NCBI GenBank assembly: GCA_017854535.1
Contig: JAFMHL010000003.1
Span: forward strand, 50,018 to 114,017
Source of the DNA: Nitratireductor sp.
Lineage (GTDB): Bacteria > Pseudomonadota > Alphaproteobacteria > Rhizobiales > Rhizobiaceae
Length of the DNA stretch: 64,000 nt
Reading direction: 5' to 3'
Below, piece after piece: positions 16,385 through 24,963 of the stretch. Position 1 is the stretch's first letter. The number at the start of each line of letters is the position of its first letter. Below the pieces are notes generated by a model. It was not told the origin of the DNA. It made no database searches and saw nothing but the letters and a program-made list of their open reading frames with translations. The position numbers and the translations under genes were made by a program.

Positions 16385-17083
16385 CTATTCTGCCGGACCT
16401 ATTGCCAATTCGATTGGAGCCAGGCCGTTGATGGAACCAAAAATTTTGTCACCAGAAACAACCGGACCAACGCCAGCCGGTGTTCCAGTCATGATGACAT
16501 CGCCGGGTTGCAAATGATAAAATTTCGAAAGATCGGATACGATTTCTTCAACGCTCCAAATCAGATCAGACAGGTGAGCGTCCTGTTTGGTTTCCCCGTT
16601 TACAGAAAGATGAATTCTTTGCGGGCCGACTTTGCCAAAGCTTTCAGCCTTCGTAATCGTCGAGACAACTGCCGAGTTTTCAACATCCTTGCCAAGGTCC
16701 CAAGGGCGCTGCTTAGAGCGCGAGGCTTGTTGCAAATCGCGGCGGGTCATATCTAGGGCACAAGCATAACCGTAAATAGCGGAGGCTGCATTAGAGACAG
16801 CTATCTTGAACGCAGGTTTGCCGATTACCAGAGCCAACTCCATTTCATAGTGAAAATTTTCGCTCCCGGGCGGGTAGGGGATTGTCGCGCCGGAGGCTAT
16901 GTAGGCTGATGGTGTTTTCGTGAAATAGAAAGGCGCTTCCCTGTCTACTTCAACCCCCATTTCGGCAGCATGAGCGGCATAATTCCTACCAACACAGAAT
17001 ATGCGGTGAATTGGATATTCAGCGCTCTCGCCAGAAACGGGAATTGATTTTGATGCAAGTGGGGGAAATAGAAATTGGCTCAT
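16385..17083 (-). CDS. fumarylacetoacetate hydrolase family: fumarylpyruvate/maleylpyruvate hydrolase
   Basis: The 232-residue protein has the FAH fold motifs IFCVGRNYAAHAAEMG, PFYFTKTPSAYI and HYEMELALVIGK, which bind the catalytic divalent metal, and a C-terminal PGDVIMTGTPAGVGPV. In the gentisate pathway this enzyme splits the ring-cleavage product to pyruvate plus fumarate (or maleate). Its start overlaps the end of the dioxygenase gene by four bases. No glutathione- or mycothiol-dependent maleylpyruvate isomerase gene occurs in the cluster, so either it hydrolyses maleylpyruvate directly or the isomerase lies elsewhere. Confidence 0.88.
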   Translation of the reverse strand: MSQFLFPPLASKSIPVSGESAEYPIHRIFCVGRNYAAHAAEMGVEVDREAPFYFTKTPSAYIASGATIPYPPGSENFHYEMELALVIGKPAFKIAVSNAASAIYGYACALDMTRRDLQQASRSKQRPWDLGKDVENSAVVSTITKAESFGKVGPQRIHLSVNGETKQDAHLSDLIWSVEEIVSDLSKFYHLQPGDVIMTGTPAGVGPVVSGDKIFGSINGLAPIELAIGPAE

Positions 17084-18117
17084 CGTTGGCGTTCCTCATA
17101 GTAGCCTAGTTTTTCCTGCAGAGGTTTATCGTGGACCCTGACCAGAAATGCTTCTTCATTTGCTTTGTGTGTAATTTTCGAAAAGACATGGGCTGAGAAT
17201 GTATCTTTCGGTCCCCAAGTGATTTTCGTGCAGTCAATTGTTGTTTCGCCGCTGCCTTTAACCACATGATAAACAGCAGAAGATGAGCGCAGCGGTGGTG
17301 TTTCCGACTGGCCAGATGCAAACATCATGGCTGTAAAGCCCATGGTTGGGAGCACATAATCACCCGTTTCCGGATTTACAAAGTCGACCTCGGCAATGGC
17401 GTCATCACCATATTTAGCCAATTGGCGAAGGGCTGCTTCTGTTCGTGACCACGGAAAGCGCATCATCGGATAGCGTTTCTTGATCGCATTTTTCTTGCGC
17501 GATGGGGCAAGGCCAGCCGCCAGATATTCTACTTGGCTTGAGTCGGGGCGATTTCGCTGTGCCTGGAGCTCTGCTTCTTCAGCATAGGAGCCTTCAAGAT
17601 AAACAAACAGTGGAAGATCAAGCGCATCCAACCAGATAACGGGTTCATCTCCATCATGGCCGTGATCGTGCCATTCTCCACCGGGCGTTAGGACAAGATC
17701 GCCTTCCTCCATCGGTAATTTTTCGCCTTCCACAACGGTATATCCACCTTTGCCTTCGACGATGATGCGCGCGGCGGAGGGTGTATGGCGGTGGGCTGGC
17801 GCTGTTTCGCCCGGAAGTAAAAGCTGCATGCCAGTATAGATGGAGGACGTGGCCTGCATGGCACCTGTGCCTCTGCCCGGGTCCGAGAGCACGAGAACAC
17901 GGCGTTCTGCTTTTTCAACAGGTGTCAGTTCTCCAGCTCTAATCAATAGCGGGCGCAGGTCCTTAAAAGCCCAGTGTCCGGGACGCGTCACTGGATTTGG
18001 AGCGTCATGGGGTAAGACATTTCTCATCATTGGCCATAAAGGCGCTACGCCAGCTTTAGACATCGCATCGCGATAGTCTTGTGGCAGTTCTTCAAGAGTT
18101 CCTAATTGCTCTGACAT
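17080..18117 (-). CDS. gentisate 1,2-dioxygenase
   Basis: This 345-residue bicupin opens the aromatic ring of gentisate with non-haem Fe(II) and O2 to maleylpyruvate. The first cupin carries the metal-binding APAHRHTPSAARIIVEG (~106-122) and GGEWHDHGHDG; the second cupin is more degenerate (SSAVYHVVKGSGETTI). The track start (TTG 18135) was trimmed to ATG 18117, preceded by GGGAGG at six bases. It is the first gene of the minus-strand operon and is divergent from a MarR regulator, with a palindrome between them that may be the operator. Confidence 0.9.
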   Translation of the reverse strand: MSEQLGTLEELPQDYRDAMSKAGVAPLWPMMRNVLPHDAPNPVTRPGHWAFKDLRPLLIRAGELTPVEKAERRVLVLSDPGRGTGAMQATSSIYTGMQLLLPGETAPAHRHTPSAARIIVEGKGGYTVVEGEKLPMEEGDLVLTPGGEWHDHGHDGDEPVIWLDALDLPLFVYLEGSYAEEAELQAQRNRPDSSQVEYLAAGLAPSRKKNAIKKRYPMMRFPWSRTEAALRQLAKYGDDAIAEVDFVNPETGDYVLPTMGFTAMMFASGQSETPPLRSSSAVYHVVKGSGETTIDCTKITWGPKDTFSAHVFSKITHKANEEAFLVRVHDKPLQEKLGYYEERQR

Positions 18118-18148
18118 CACTTTCCTCCCATACAATATAGTCGATAAT

Positions 18149-18160
18149 AGTATGCATACT
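18149..18160. promoter_or_regulatory. 12-bp perfect palindrome between gentisate operon and marR (candidate MarR operator)
   Basis: AGTATGCATACT is a perfect palindrome in the 122-base divergent interval between gentisate dioxygenase and the MarR gene, placed 32 bases before the dioxygenase start. MarR proteins usually bind short palindromes of this kind next to their own gene. A related ATAGTAT half-site recurs at 18733-18752. Confidence 0.5.
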
Positions 18161-18239
18161 TATCATTAGCATGCTTGTCAACAATCGCATATGCAGTTAG
18201 CTTTGGGATCAATGTGATCTAATAACGGAATTGTAAGAC

Positions 18240-18701
18240 TTGGCTGATATCTCCAAAATGGCTGGGCACTTGATAAGACGGCTCAATCAAATTTCAGTTT
18301 CTGTGTTTACAGAAAAAGTAAGCGCGACAGGCTTTGATCTTACGCCTGTGCAATTTGCTGCCTTGAACTCGCTCAAAGAAAACCCTGGAATAGACCAAGC
18401 AAGTCTTGCGGGTCTTATTGCTTATGATCGGGTTACCATTGGCGGTGTCGTTGATCGTCTTGAGCAAAAAGGCCTTTTGCGCCGTGAAATAAGTGTGAAA
18501 GACAGACGGGCTAGAGAATTGCATTTAACGGAAGCGGGTACGGCAATCATCCAATCTATCACGCCGATTGTCATCAAATTGCAAAACGATATTTTGCAAG
18601 GCTTGAATGCAATCGAACGGGAGCAATTAGTTGCGCTTTTGGAAAAAGCAACCTTGGGCGGCAATGCTTTAAGCAGAGCGCCTAAGCGTGAATTGAAATA
18701 A
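18240..18701 (+). CDS. MarR family transcriptional regulator
   Basis: The 153-residue protein has a winged helix-turn-helix of the MarR type: LTPVQFAALNSLKENPGIDQASLAGLIAYDRVTIGGVVDRLEQKGLLRRE, then the wing DRRARELHLTEAG. It starts at a TTG. It lies between the gentisate operon (divergent) and the TRAP/benzoate operon (downstream, same strand), so it is well placed to control one or both in response to an aromatic acid or its CoA thioester. That ligand is inferred from context only. Confidence 0.88.
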   Translation: MADISKMAGHLIRRLNQISVSVFTEKVSATGFDLTPVQFAALNSLKENPGIDQASLAGLIAYDRVTIGGVVDRLEQKGLLRREISVKDRRARELHLTEAGTAIIQSITPIVIKLQNDILQGLNAIEREQLVALLEKATLGGNALSRAPKRELK

Positions 18702-18732
18702 AACTTTGTAGCCTCCATTGCAGTTAACGAAA

Positions 18733-18752
18733 ATAGGACGTATACTATCTAT
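18733..18752. promoter_or_regulatory. 20-bp imperfect palindrome upstream of the TRAP operon (second MarR-type site?)
   Basis: ATAGGACGTATACTATCTAT is palindromic at 7 of 10 positions per half and shares ATAGTAT (on the other strand) with the palindrome at 18149. It lies ~180 bases before the dctP start in a 233-base interval. The same interval also holds a GAAATTTC palindrome (18762-18769) and a GTTACA...TGTAAC pair (18855/18889) within a very A/T-rich stretch just upstream of the gene. Confidence 0.35.
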
Positions 18753-18934
18753 ATTGAAATGGAAATTTCAAAGATTGATGTGGGCAGGGGAGCTTTAAAA
18801 AATCGGGTATCTGGATGAAGATGTATTGACTCCGTGTTCGATTTTGTATGAGTTGTTACATAATTTTTTCAGTTATCATTTTTTGTAACTGTTGATTTTT
18901 AGCGTTGAGGAAACTTTCCAAGGGAGGAAATAAT

Positions 18935-19972
18935 ATGACTGGATTTATGAAGAAACTTGCGGGTGTCGGGATTGCTGCGCTGTTGAGCGCTACTGCAATG
19001 TCTTCGGCATTTGCCCAAGAAGTAACATTGAAGCTGCATCAGTTTTTGCCAGCACAAGCCAATGTTCCAAAACTGGTTTTGGATGTTTGGGCTGACAATG
19101 TTGAAAAAGATTCAGGTGGACGCATCAAGGTCGAGCGCTATCCTAGCATGCAGCTTGGCGGCAAGCCGCCAGAGTTGATGGATCAAGCAATTGACGGTGT
19201 TGCTGATATCGTCTGGACAGTGGTTGGTTATACGCCAGGCCGCTTCCCAAGCACCGAAGTGTTTGAAATGCCATTCATCATGACAAATGCCGAGGCTGTT
19301 TCTCGCGCTTATTGGATCATGTTTGAAAAGCACATGAAGGACACAGAATTCAAGGATGTTCATATTCTTGGAACTTGGGTTCATGGCCCTGGTCTTATCC
19401 ATGCCAACAAGCCAGTCGCAAAAGTTGAAGATTTGAATGGCATGAAAATACGCGGTGGTTCGCGCACTATCAACAATCTTCTAACACGCTTTGGAGCGAC
19501 GCCTGTAGGTATGCCTGTTCCTGCGGTTTCTGAGGGTTTGTCTAAAGGGGTTATCGATGGAACAACCATTCCATGGGAAGTGACTGCAGCTTTGAAAGTT
19601 CCTGAATTGGTGAAAAACCATACAGAGTTTTCAAACAAAGCGCTTTACACGCTTACTTTCGTTCTTGCTATGAACAAGCCGAAATATGAGAGCCTTCCGG
19701 ATGATCTGAAGAAAGTCATCGATGATAATTCCGGTTTGGAATTCTCAGCTTTTGCAGGCAAAACGCAGGAAGCATCTGACGCTCCAGCACGAGCGGCAGC
19801 GGTTGCTCTTGGTAATAACATCATCACGCTTACAGACGAACAAGTCGCTGAATGGGAAGCTGCTGCTGCCCCAATCATTGATGAGTGGGTAGCTGAAGTG
19901 ACCGCCAAAGGTATCGACGGTCAAGCGCTGGTGGATGAAGCCAGAGCGTTGATTGCAGAAAATACCAAGTAA
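18935..19972 (+). CDS. TRAP transporter substrate-binding protein, DctP family
   Basis: This 345-residue periplasmic binding protein has a clear signal peptide (MTGFMKKLAGVGIAALLSATAMSSAFAQ). DctP-type features are LQLGGKPPELMDQAIDGVADIVW and the arginine motif LNGMKIRGGSRTINNLL, where the conserved Arg binds the substrate carboxylate. The track start (18905) was trimmed to ATG 18935, preceded by GGGAGG. It is followed by dctQ and dctM and then benzoate-CoA ligase, so an aromatic carboxylate such as benzoate or 3-hydroxybenzoate is the likely substrate (inference). Confidence 0.9.
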   Translation: MTGFMKKLAGVGIAALLSATAMSSAFAQEVTLKLHQFLPAQANVPKLVLDVWADNVEKDSGGRIKVERYPSMQLGGKPPELMDQAIDGVADIVWTVVGYTPGRFPSTEVFEMPFIMTNAEAVSRAYWIMFEKHMKDTEFKDVHILGTWVHGPGLIHANKPVAKVEDLNGMKIRGGSRTINNLLTRFGATPVGMPVPAVSEGLSKGVIDGTTIPWEVTAALKVPELVKNHTEFSNKALYTLTFVLAMNKPKYESLPDDLKKVIDDNSGLEFSAFAGKTQEASDAPARAAAVALGNNIITLTDEQVAEWEAAAAPIIDEWVAEVTAKGIDGQALVDEARALIAENTK

Positions 19973-19981
19973 AAATGAATT

Positions 19982-20012
19982 TGTGGCGGGCGAAAGTCCG
20001 CCACACTTCTTT
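19982..20012 (+). terminator. GAAA-loop hairpin with T-run between dctP and dctQ (attenuator)
   Basis: TGTGGCGGGC-GAAA-GTCCGCCACA forms a 10-bp stem (one G-T pair) with a GAAA tetraloop, followed by CTTCTTTTT. It sits in the short gap after the binding-protein gene. Such hairpins usually let binding-protein mRNA accumulate over the permease part by partial termination or 3'-end protection. Confidence 0.75.
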
Positions 20013-20026
20013 TTAGCTGAGGCTTT

Positions 20027-20647
20027 ATGGTGCGAGGCGATGCTGGAGTAATCTGGCGCAAAGATATGATGAATAAATTTATGACGACCATTGCCAAATG
20101 GATGGCTCTGCTTGGCGGCGCTGTGCTGGTTTTGCTGATTGTAATTACATGTCTAAGCGTAATTGGACGCAGCTTGAATACCATTGGCCATTACGATTAT
20201 CTTGAAGATAACGTGGCGTTCATCGCACATTTCTTCCAATATTTTAAACCTATTTCTGGTGACTTTGAGATTGTTGAAGCAGGCATAGCCTTTGCTATTC
20301 TATCCTTCTTCCCTTGGTGTAGTTTGAACCGTGGTCACGCGACCGTCGATATTTTTACCTCAGGTCTTTCTGATTCAAAAAATCGATTTTTGGCGTTTTT
20401 TTGGGAAGTGATTTTCTTCGCAATCATCACCTTAATCACGTGGCGCATGTTTGTAGGCATGAGTGACAAGGTGCGTTACGGCGAAACGACCTTGTTATTG
20501 CAGACGCCCGTATGGTGGGGATTTGCGGTTTGTGCCTTTGCTTCAAGCGTCGCAACCATGGTTGCGGGCTATTCAGCTTATTGCAGATTTCAAGAATTGA
20601 GGCGCGGTTTTGATCTTACGCATGCCAGCGGGAGTGCAGGGCATTGA
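20027..20647 (+). CDS. TRAP transporter small permease, DctQ family
   Basis: The 206-residue protein has four hydrophobic helices (WMALLGGAVLVLLIVITCLSVIGR; the FEIVEAGIAFAILSFFPW region; FLAFFWEVIFFAIITLITW; VWWGFAVCAFASSVATMV) and the DctQ-typical CSLNRGHATVDIF loop. It is longer than minimal DctQ in the first periplasmic loop. GAGG precedes ATG 20027. The stop overlaps the dctM start (TTGA), so both membrane parts are translated together. Confidence 0.88.
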   Translation: MVRGDAGVIWRKDMMNKFMTTIAKWMALLGGAVLVLLIVITCLSVIGRSLNTIGHYDYLEDNVAFIAHFFQYFKPISGDFEIVEAGIAFAILSFFPWCSLNRGHATVDIFTSGLSDSKNRFLAFFWEVIFFAIITLITWRMFVGMSDKVRYGETTLLLQTPVWWGFAVCAFASSVATMVAGYSAYCRFQELRRGFDLTHASGSAGH

Positions 20648-21966
20648 GTAATTTTGAAATTGGCCTGATCTCCATTCCTATTTTGATGGCTTTGATTTTC
20701 ATGCGGATGCCCATCGGGTTGGCGATGTTTGTGGTCGGCATTGCGGGTACAGCTATTATATCCGGCAACACGATTGCTGTCATGGCGCGCTTGAAAACAG
20801 AAACCTATTCTACGTTTTCAAGTTATTCGCTTTCAATCGTTCCGTTGTTTTTGTTGATGGGCCAATTCGCGACGCTCGGCGGCATGTCAAAATCACTGTT
20901 CAAAGCTGCCGAGAGTTTTCTTGGGCATCGCAAGGGCGGGGTAGGCATGGCGGCCATTGGAGCTTGTGCCGGATTTGGTTCTATTTGCGGTTCGTCTCTT
21001 GCCACTGCGGCCACCATGGGGCAGGTCGCTCTGCCCGAGTTGAAGCGCTATGGATATCCAGGTGGCTTTGCAACTGCCACTTTGGCAGCGGGTGGTACGC
21101 TTGGAATTTTGATCCCGCCCTCAGTGGTATTGGTCATCTATGCGATTTTGACTGAGCAAAATATTGCCAAATTGTTTATGGCTGCATTCATTCCTGGGAT
21201 CCTCGCGGCGATCGGATATATGATTACCATATCCATTTATGTGCGGTTATATCCTGGATCATCAGGTGTTCGCGAACGTGTGCCTTATTCTGAACGGTTC
21301 AAAGCGATCCTCGAAGTGTGGCCTGTATTAACGGTGTTCACATTGGTCGTAGGCGGGATTTATCTTGGCTGGTTTACGCCGACGGAAGCCGCTGCCATCG
21401 GTGCTGCTGGCACGGGCATCATCGCTTGGGCCAATGGCGGGATGACCAAAAAATCATTGACTGAATCGATGCTAATTACTGGCAGTAGTTCAGCCATGAT
21501 TTTCATGATCGTGCTAGGCGCTGGTTTCTTCAATGCGTTTTTGGCTCTTACCCAAGTGCCGCAGGAGTTGTCGTCACTCATCGTTTCTCAGGGCTATAGT
21601 CCATGGCTTGTTTTGACGATTATACTTTGTCTCTATCTGATTTTCGGCTGCATCATGGACAGTCTCTCGATGATCCTTTTGACCATACCAATCTTCTTTC
21701 CAATCATATCAGGTCTGGATTTTGGACTTACGCCTGAAGAGACAGCAATTTGGTTTGGTATATTGGTGCTGATTGTTGTGGAGGTAGGATTGATAACCCC
21801 ACCAGTTGGGATGAACTTGTTCATTATCAATTCCATGGATCCTGAAACGCGTATCGTAGACACCTATAAAGCTGTGTTGCCCTTCGTTGCGTCGGATATA
21901 ATCAGGACAATCATTCTGGTCATGTTCCCGGGAATTACACTTTATTTGATGCGGGTATTTTACTGA
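20644..21966 (+). CDS. TRAP transporter large permease, DctM family
   Basis: The 440-residue polytopic membrane protein has the DctM signatures: an N-terminal LISIPILMALIFMRMPIGLAMFVVG helix, the repeated GSSLATAATMGQVALPELKRYGY and PPSVVLVIYAILTEQNIAKLFMA elements, and GCIMDSLSMILLTIPIFFPI. It forms the sodium-driven translocation channel with DctQ. A TTG start overlaps the dctQ stop. Next to benzoate-CoA ligase, it probably imports an aromatic acid. Confidence 0.92.
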   Translation: MSNFEIGLISIPILMALIFMRMPIGLAMFVVGIAGTAIISGNTIAVMARLKTETYSTFSSYSLSIVPLFLLMGQFATLGGMSKSLFKAAESFLGHRKGGVGMAAIGACAGFGSICGSSLATAATMGQVALPELKRYGYPGGFATATLAAGGTLGILIPPSVVLVIYAILTEQNIAKLFMAAFIPGILAAIGYMITISIYVRLYPGSSGVRERVPYSERFKAILEVWPVLTVFTLVVGGIYLGWFTPTEAAAIGAAGTGIIAWANGGMTKKSLTESMLITGSSSAMIFMIVLGAGFFNAFLALTQVPQELSSLIVSQGYSPWLVLTIILCLYLIFGCIMDSLSMILLTIPIFFPIISGLDFGLTPEETAIWFGILVLIVVEVGLITPPVGMNLFIINSMDPETRIVDTYKAVLPFVASDIIRTIILVMFPGITLYLMRVFY

Positions 21967-21996
21967 TCAAGATCAACGCTGCCATGGGAGGAAGAG

Positions 21997-23535
21997 ATGA
22001 GTTCAACCAAAGCAAACGCTGCCTTATACTTTGTTGACAGGCATCTGAATTCCAAGATTGCAGATAAGCCTGCTTATGTTGAGGCTGATGGTAGGCAGAG
22101 GAAGATCTCCTATCAAGAGATTGCGGTGCAGTCTTCTAAGATGGCGGATTTATATGCGTGCCATGGTATAAATCGCGAAGATCGCGCCGCACTTTTATTG
22201 CTTGATGCAATCGAGTTTCCCGTAATTTTTTGGGGAAGTTTGAAAGCTGGCGTAGTTCCTGTTCCGCTGAACACCTTGTTGAGCACTGAGGTTTACAACA
22301 CGATTTTGAACGATAGCCGTGCAAAAGTGTTGTTTGTTTCCAAGCCTTTGCTGGAGACCGTTAAGCCAGCTTTGGCAAGCAATCCCTATTTGAAAACTGT
22401 ATTCGTCATAGGCGATGAGCAGAGTGAGCATTTGTCATTCGAACGCGAAATCACCAAGTGTAAACAAAGCCCGGTTATTGATGTCGTTCCCGATGAAGTG
22501 GCATTTTGGCTTTATTCATCGGGCTCAACTGGTCAGCCCAAAGGTGTGCGTCATGTGCATAGTAGCCTTCAATACACATCAGATACCTATGGCGCTCAAG
22601 TGCTTGGTATCCATGAAAGCGATGTGGTTTATTCTGCAGCAAAGTTTTTCTTTGCCTATGGCCTCGGCAATGCGTTGACGTTTCCCATGGCTGTTGGAGC
22701 AACGACAGTGCTGCTGTCAGGAAGGCCAACGCCTGATATCGTTATCGACATATTGAACACGCACCAGCCCAGCATTTTTTGTGGTGTGCCTACCTTGTAT
22801 GGCGCGCTGGTTGCTTATGTGGAAACTGGCAAAGCTACGATCAACACCAAGTTGCGCCGCTGTATTTCTGCTGGGGAAGCACTGCCATCTGAAATCGGCA
22901 AGAAATGGGAAAAGACGACTTCCTGCGAAATCTTGGACGGTGTTGGATCAACCGAGATGCTGCACATCTTCCTATCCAATCTACCAAAAGACGTTGAGTA
23001 TGGAACATCCGGTATTGCAGTGCCTGGGTATGAACTGCGTCTTGTCGATGATGAAGGTGCAGAAGTTGGCGTTGGAGAAGTGGGCGAGCTGCTGGTCAAA
23101 GGCGGTTCCTCGCCGTTGGATTATTGGAACCAACTTCAAAAAAGTAAGTCTACATTCGAGGGGCACTGGACACACACAGGCGATAAATATGAGCGGCGTG
23201 AAGATGGACGTTTGATTTATTGCGGGCGTACAGACGATATGTTCAAGGTTAGTGGAATTTGGGTTTCTCCTTTTGAAGTAGAGCAATCCCTGATTTCCCA
23301 TCCGTCTGTTTTGGAAGCGGCCGTTGTTGCCCAGCGTGATGAAGATGGTTTGGAAAAACCAAGAGCTTTTATTGTTTTAAAGGACAATGCGAATGGCGAG
23401 GGAATGGAGCAATCCCTAAAAGATCATGTAAAAGAGCAAATCGGAAAATGGAAATACCCCCGTTCAATTGCGTTTGTATCAGAGCTGCCAAAAACGGCGA
23501 CAGGGAAAATCCAACGTTTCAAGTTACGGGATTGA
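21997..23535 (+). CDS. benzoate-CoA ligase
   Basis: This 512-residue ANL-superfamily enzyme has the AMP-binding loop YSSGSTGQPKG (~169-180), the aryl-CoA-ligase motif KFFFAYGLGNALTFPM typical of benzoate-CoA ligases, the DGVGSTEMLHIF acyl-adenylate motif and the C-terminal catalytic lysine in PKTATGKIQRFKLRD. It activates benzoate to benzoyl-CoA with ATP, feeding the Box epoxidase encoded downstream. GGGAGGAAGAG precedes the ATG. One base separates its stop from the following hydrolase start, showing operon structure. Confidence 0.92.
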   Translation: MSSTKANAALYFVDRHLNSKIADKPAYVEADGRQRKISYQEIAVQSSKMADLYACHGINREDRAALLLLDAIEFPVIFWGSLKAGVVPVPLNTLLSTEVYNTILNDSRAKVLFVSKPLLETVKPALASNPYLKTVFVIGDEQSEHLSFEREITKCKQSPVIDVVPDEVAFWLYSSGSTGQPKGVRHVHSSLQYTSDTYGAQVLGIHESDVVYSAAKFFFAYGLGNALTFPMAVGATTVLLSGRPTPDIVIDILNTHQPSIFCGVPTLYGALVAYVETGKATINTKLRRCISAGEALPSEIGKKWEKTTSCEILDGVGSTEMLHIFLSNLPKDVEYGTSGIAVPGYELRLVDDEGAEVGVGEVGELLVKGGSSPLDYWNQLQKSKSTFEGHWTHTGDKYERREDGRLIYCGRTDDMFKVSGIWVSPFEVEQSLISHPSVLEAAVVAQRDEDGLEKPRAFIVLKDNANGEGMEQSLKDHVKEQIGKWKYPRSIAFVSELPKTATGKIQRFKLRD

Positions 23536-23536
23536 T

Positions 23537-24364
23537 ATGACCAAGTTTGAGTGGGAACCGGGCGAAACCAACTTTATCGATATTGATGGGGTAAAGCTGG
23601 AAGCGGTTTGCTATGGGCCAGCCCCGCAAGATGCCCCGACAATTATCATGTTGCATGAAGGGCTTGGATGCGTTGCCTTATGGCGCGACTTTCCTCAACA
23701 GATTGCCGCCGAGACAGGGCTTGGCGTTTTTGTTTATTCCCGTGTTGGATATGGAGAGTCTGATCCGGTTAACCTTCCGCGCCCGCTGGACTATATGCAC
23801 CAAGAAGCTGATATGGTCCTGTCGATAGTGCTGGATGAAATCGGGTTTCAATCTGGCATATTGCTTGGGCATTCTGATGGGGCGAGCATAGCTGCCATCT
23901 ATGCTGGAACGCGCGAAGATCATCGAGTTAGGGGGCTGGTGTTGATTGCTCCGCATTTTTTCACAGAAGATATCGGCATAGCGTCGATTGCTGAGGCACG
24001 CGAGGCGTATGAGAGCGGGAACTTACGCGACAAGCTCGCGAAATATCACAAAGATGTAGACAATGCTTTTCTGGGTTGGAATGGTGCTTGGCTCGATCCT
24101 AAATTCAGGCAGTGGAATATTTCCGAGGTAATCGATTATTGGCGTATTCCGGTTTTGGTAATTCAGGGCAGGGAAGATCAGTATGGGACGCTTGCACAAA
24201 TTGATGAAATACAAAGCCGAATTTACTCGCCTTTGGATGTGGCAATCATCGATGATTGCAAGCACTCACCGCATCTTGAAGCTACTGATAAGGTCATCTC
24301 GGTAGTTGGTGAGTTTGTGGAACGGCTTTCAAGAATGGAAAATGAGCATGTTGAGATTAGGTGA
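23537..24364 (+). CDS. alpha/beta hydrolase of the benzoyl-CoA (box) cluster
   Basis: The 275-residue alpha/beta hydrolase has the oxyanion region HEGLGCVALW, the nucleophile elbow LLGHSDGASIA (Ser near 112), the acid in QGREDQYGT and the catalytic His in DDCKHSPH. The track start (23468) lies inside the ligase gene; ATG 23537, one base after the ligase stop, was chosen. Hydrolases of this type recur in box clusters and are sometimes called enol-lactonase-like, but the substrate is unproven. It may hydrolyse ring-opened or dead-end intermediates. Confidence 0.82.
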   Translation: MTKFEWEPGETNFIDIDGVKLEAVCYGPAPQDAPTIIMLHEGLGCVALWRDFPQQIAAETGLGVFVYSRVGYGESDPVNLPRPLDYMHQEADMVLSIVLDEIGFQSGILLGHSDGASIAAIYAGTREDHRVRGLVLIAPHFFTEDIGIASIAEAREAYESGNLRDKLAKYHKDVDNAFLGWNGAWLDPKFRQWNISEVIDYWRIPVLVIQGREDQYGTLAQIDEIQSRIYSPLDVAIIDDCKHSPHLEATDKVISVVGEFVERLSRMENEHVEIR

Positions 24365-24422
24365 TTTGGCTGTTTCGATTTGGAGCGCATCACGATTTTG
24401 TAATTCTGCAAAGCAAACTTAA

Positions 24423-24920
24423 ATGGAGCGGGGGCTTCAAAAACTTCCCTTGCCGGAAACTGCGCATATCCCCGGAATCAATCCCCGCCCGGACTTGATG
24501 TTTCTGGAAAGTGTTTCAGCTTACGCCTTGGCGGTTACCGATGAAAAACATTGGAAAACCAATCTGCCTTGGCTCTACGGGCTAAAGCTTTTCAATAACA
24601 GGTTCTATTGGGAGGCACATGAGGTTTGGGAAACAGTTTGGATGAATGCGCCCCCTAACAGTCACGAAAAGCTATTTGTTCAAGGTGTAATTCATTTTGC
24701 AAATGGTTTGCTAAAAATTAGAATGAGCCGACCCAAGGCGGCGTTGAAACTGTTTGCCTTATCTGCACAAGATATTGAACAAGCAGTCCTGCGAAGAGCA
24801 GAGCCTGATAATCAGACCTATATGGGATTGGTACTGGCTGATTTACGGAAAAACCTCGTATCGGCAAGTGGGAAAGATTCAAAGGACATGAATATCAGCC
24901 CTCCAAATTATGTATTATAA
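24423..24920 (+). CDS. DUF309 domain-containing protein
   Basis: The 165-residue helical protein has the DUF309 core FNNRFYWEAHEVWETVWMNAPPNSHEKLFVQGVIHFANGLLK, with a conserved E-x-H and surrounding acidic and aromatic residues. The first ~45 residues are proline-rich and less conserved. It lies between the hydrolase and boxC, with a 58-base gap before it and a strong inverted repeat after it. No biochemical role is known for the family, and its presence inside an aromatic operon gives no obvious function. Confidence 0.75.
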   Translation: MERGLQKLPLPETAHIPGINPRPDLMFLESVSAYALAVTDEKHWKTNLPWLYGLKLFNNRFYWEAHEVWETVWMNAPPNSHEKLFVQGVIHFANGLLKIRMSRPKAALKLFALSAQDIEQAVLRRAEPDNQTYMGLVLADLRKNLVSASGKDSKDMNISPPNYVL

Positions 24921-24932
24921 TTCATATTATTC

Positions 24933-24963
24933 CATTATTTGGCAAATACACACCCAAATAATG
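24933..24963. promoter_or_regulatory. 10-bp perfect inverted repeat upstream of boxC
   Basis: CATTATTTGG (24933-24942) and CCAAATAATG (24954-24963) are perfect inverted repeats separated by 11 bases, in the 124-base A/T-rich interval between the DUF309 gene and boxC. There is no T-run, so an operator or promoter element for boxCBA is more likely than a terminator. BoxR, encoded downstream, is the obvious candidate to bind it, but the repeat was not compared with known BoxR sites. Confidence 0.45.

Noticed and set aside
22781-23215. 144-codon plus-strand ORF within the benzoate-CoA ligase gene
   Set aside because: Out-of-frame inside a gene whose reading frame has all ligase motifs.
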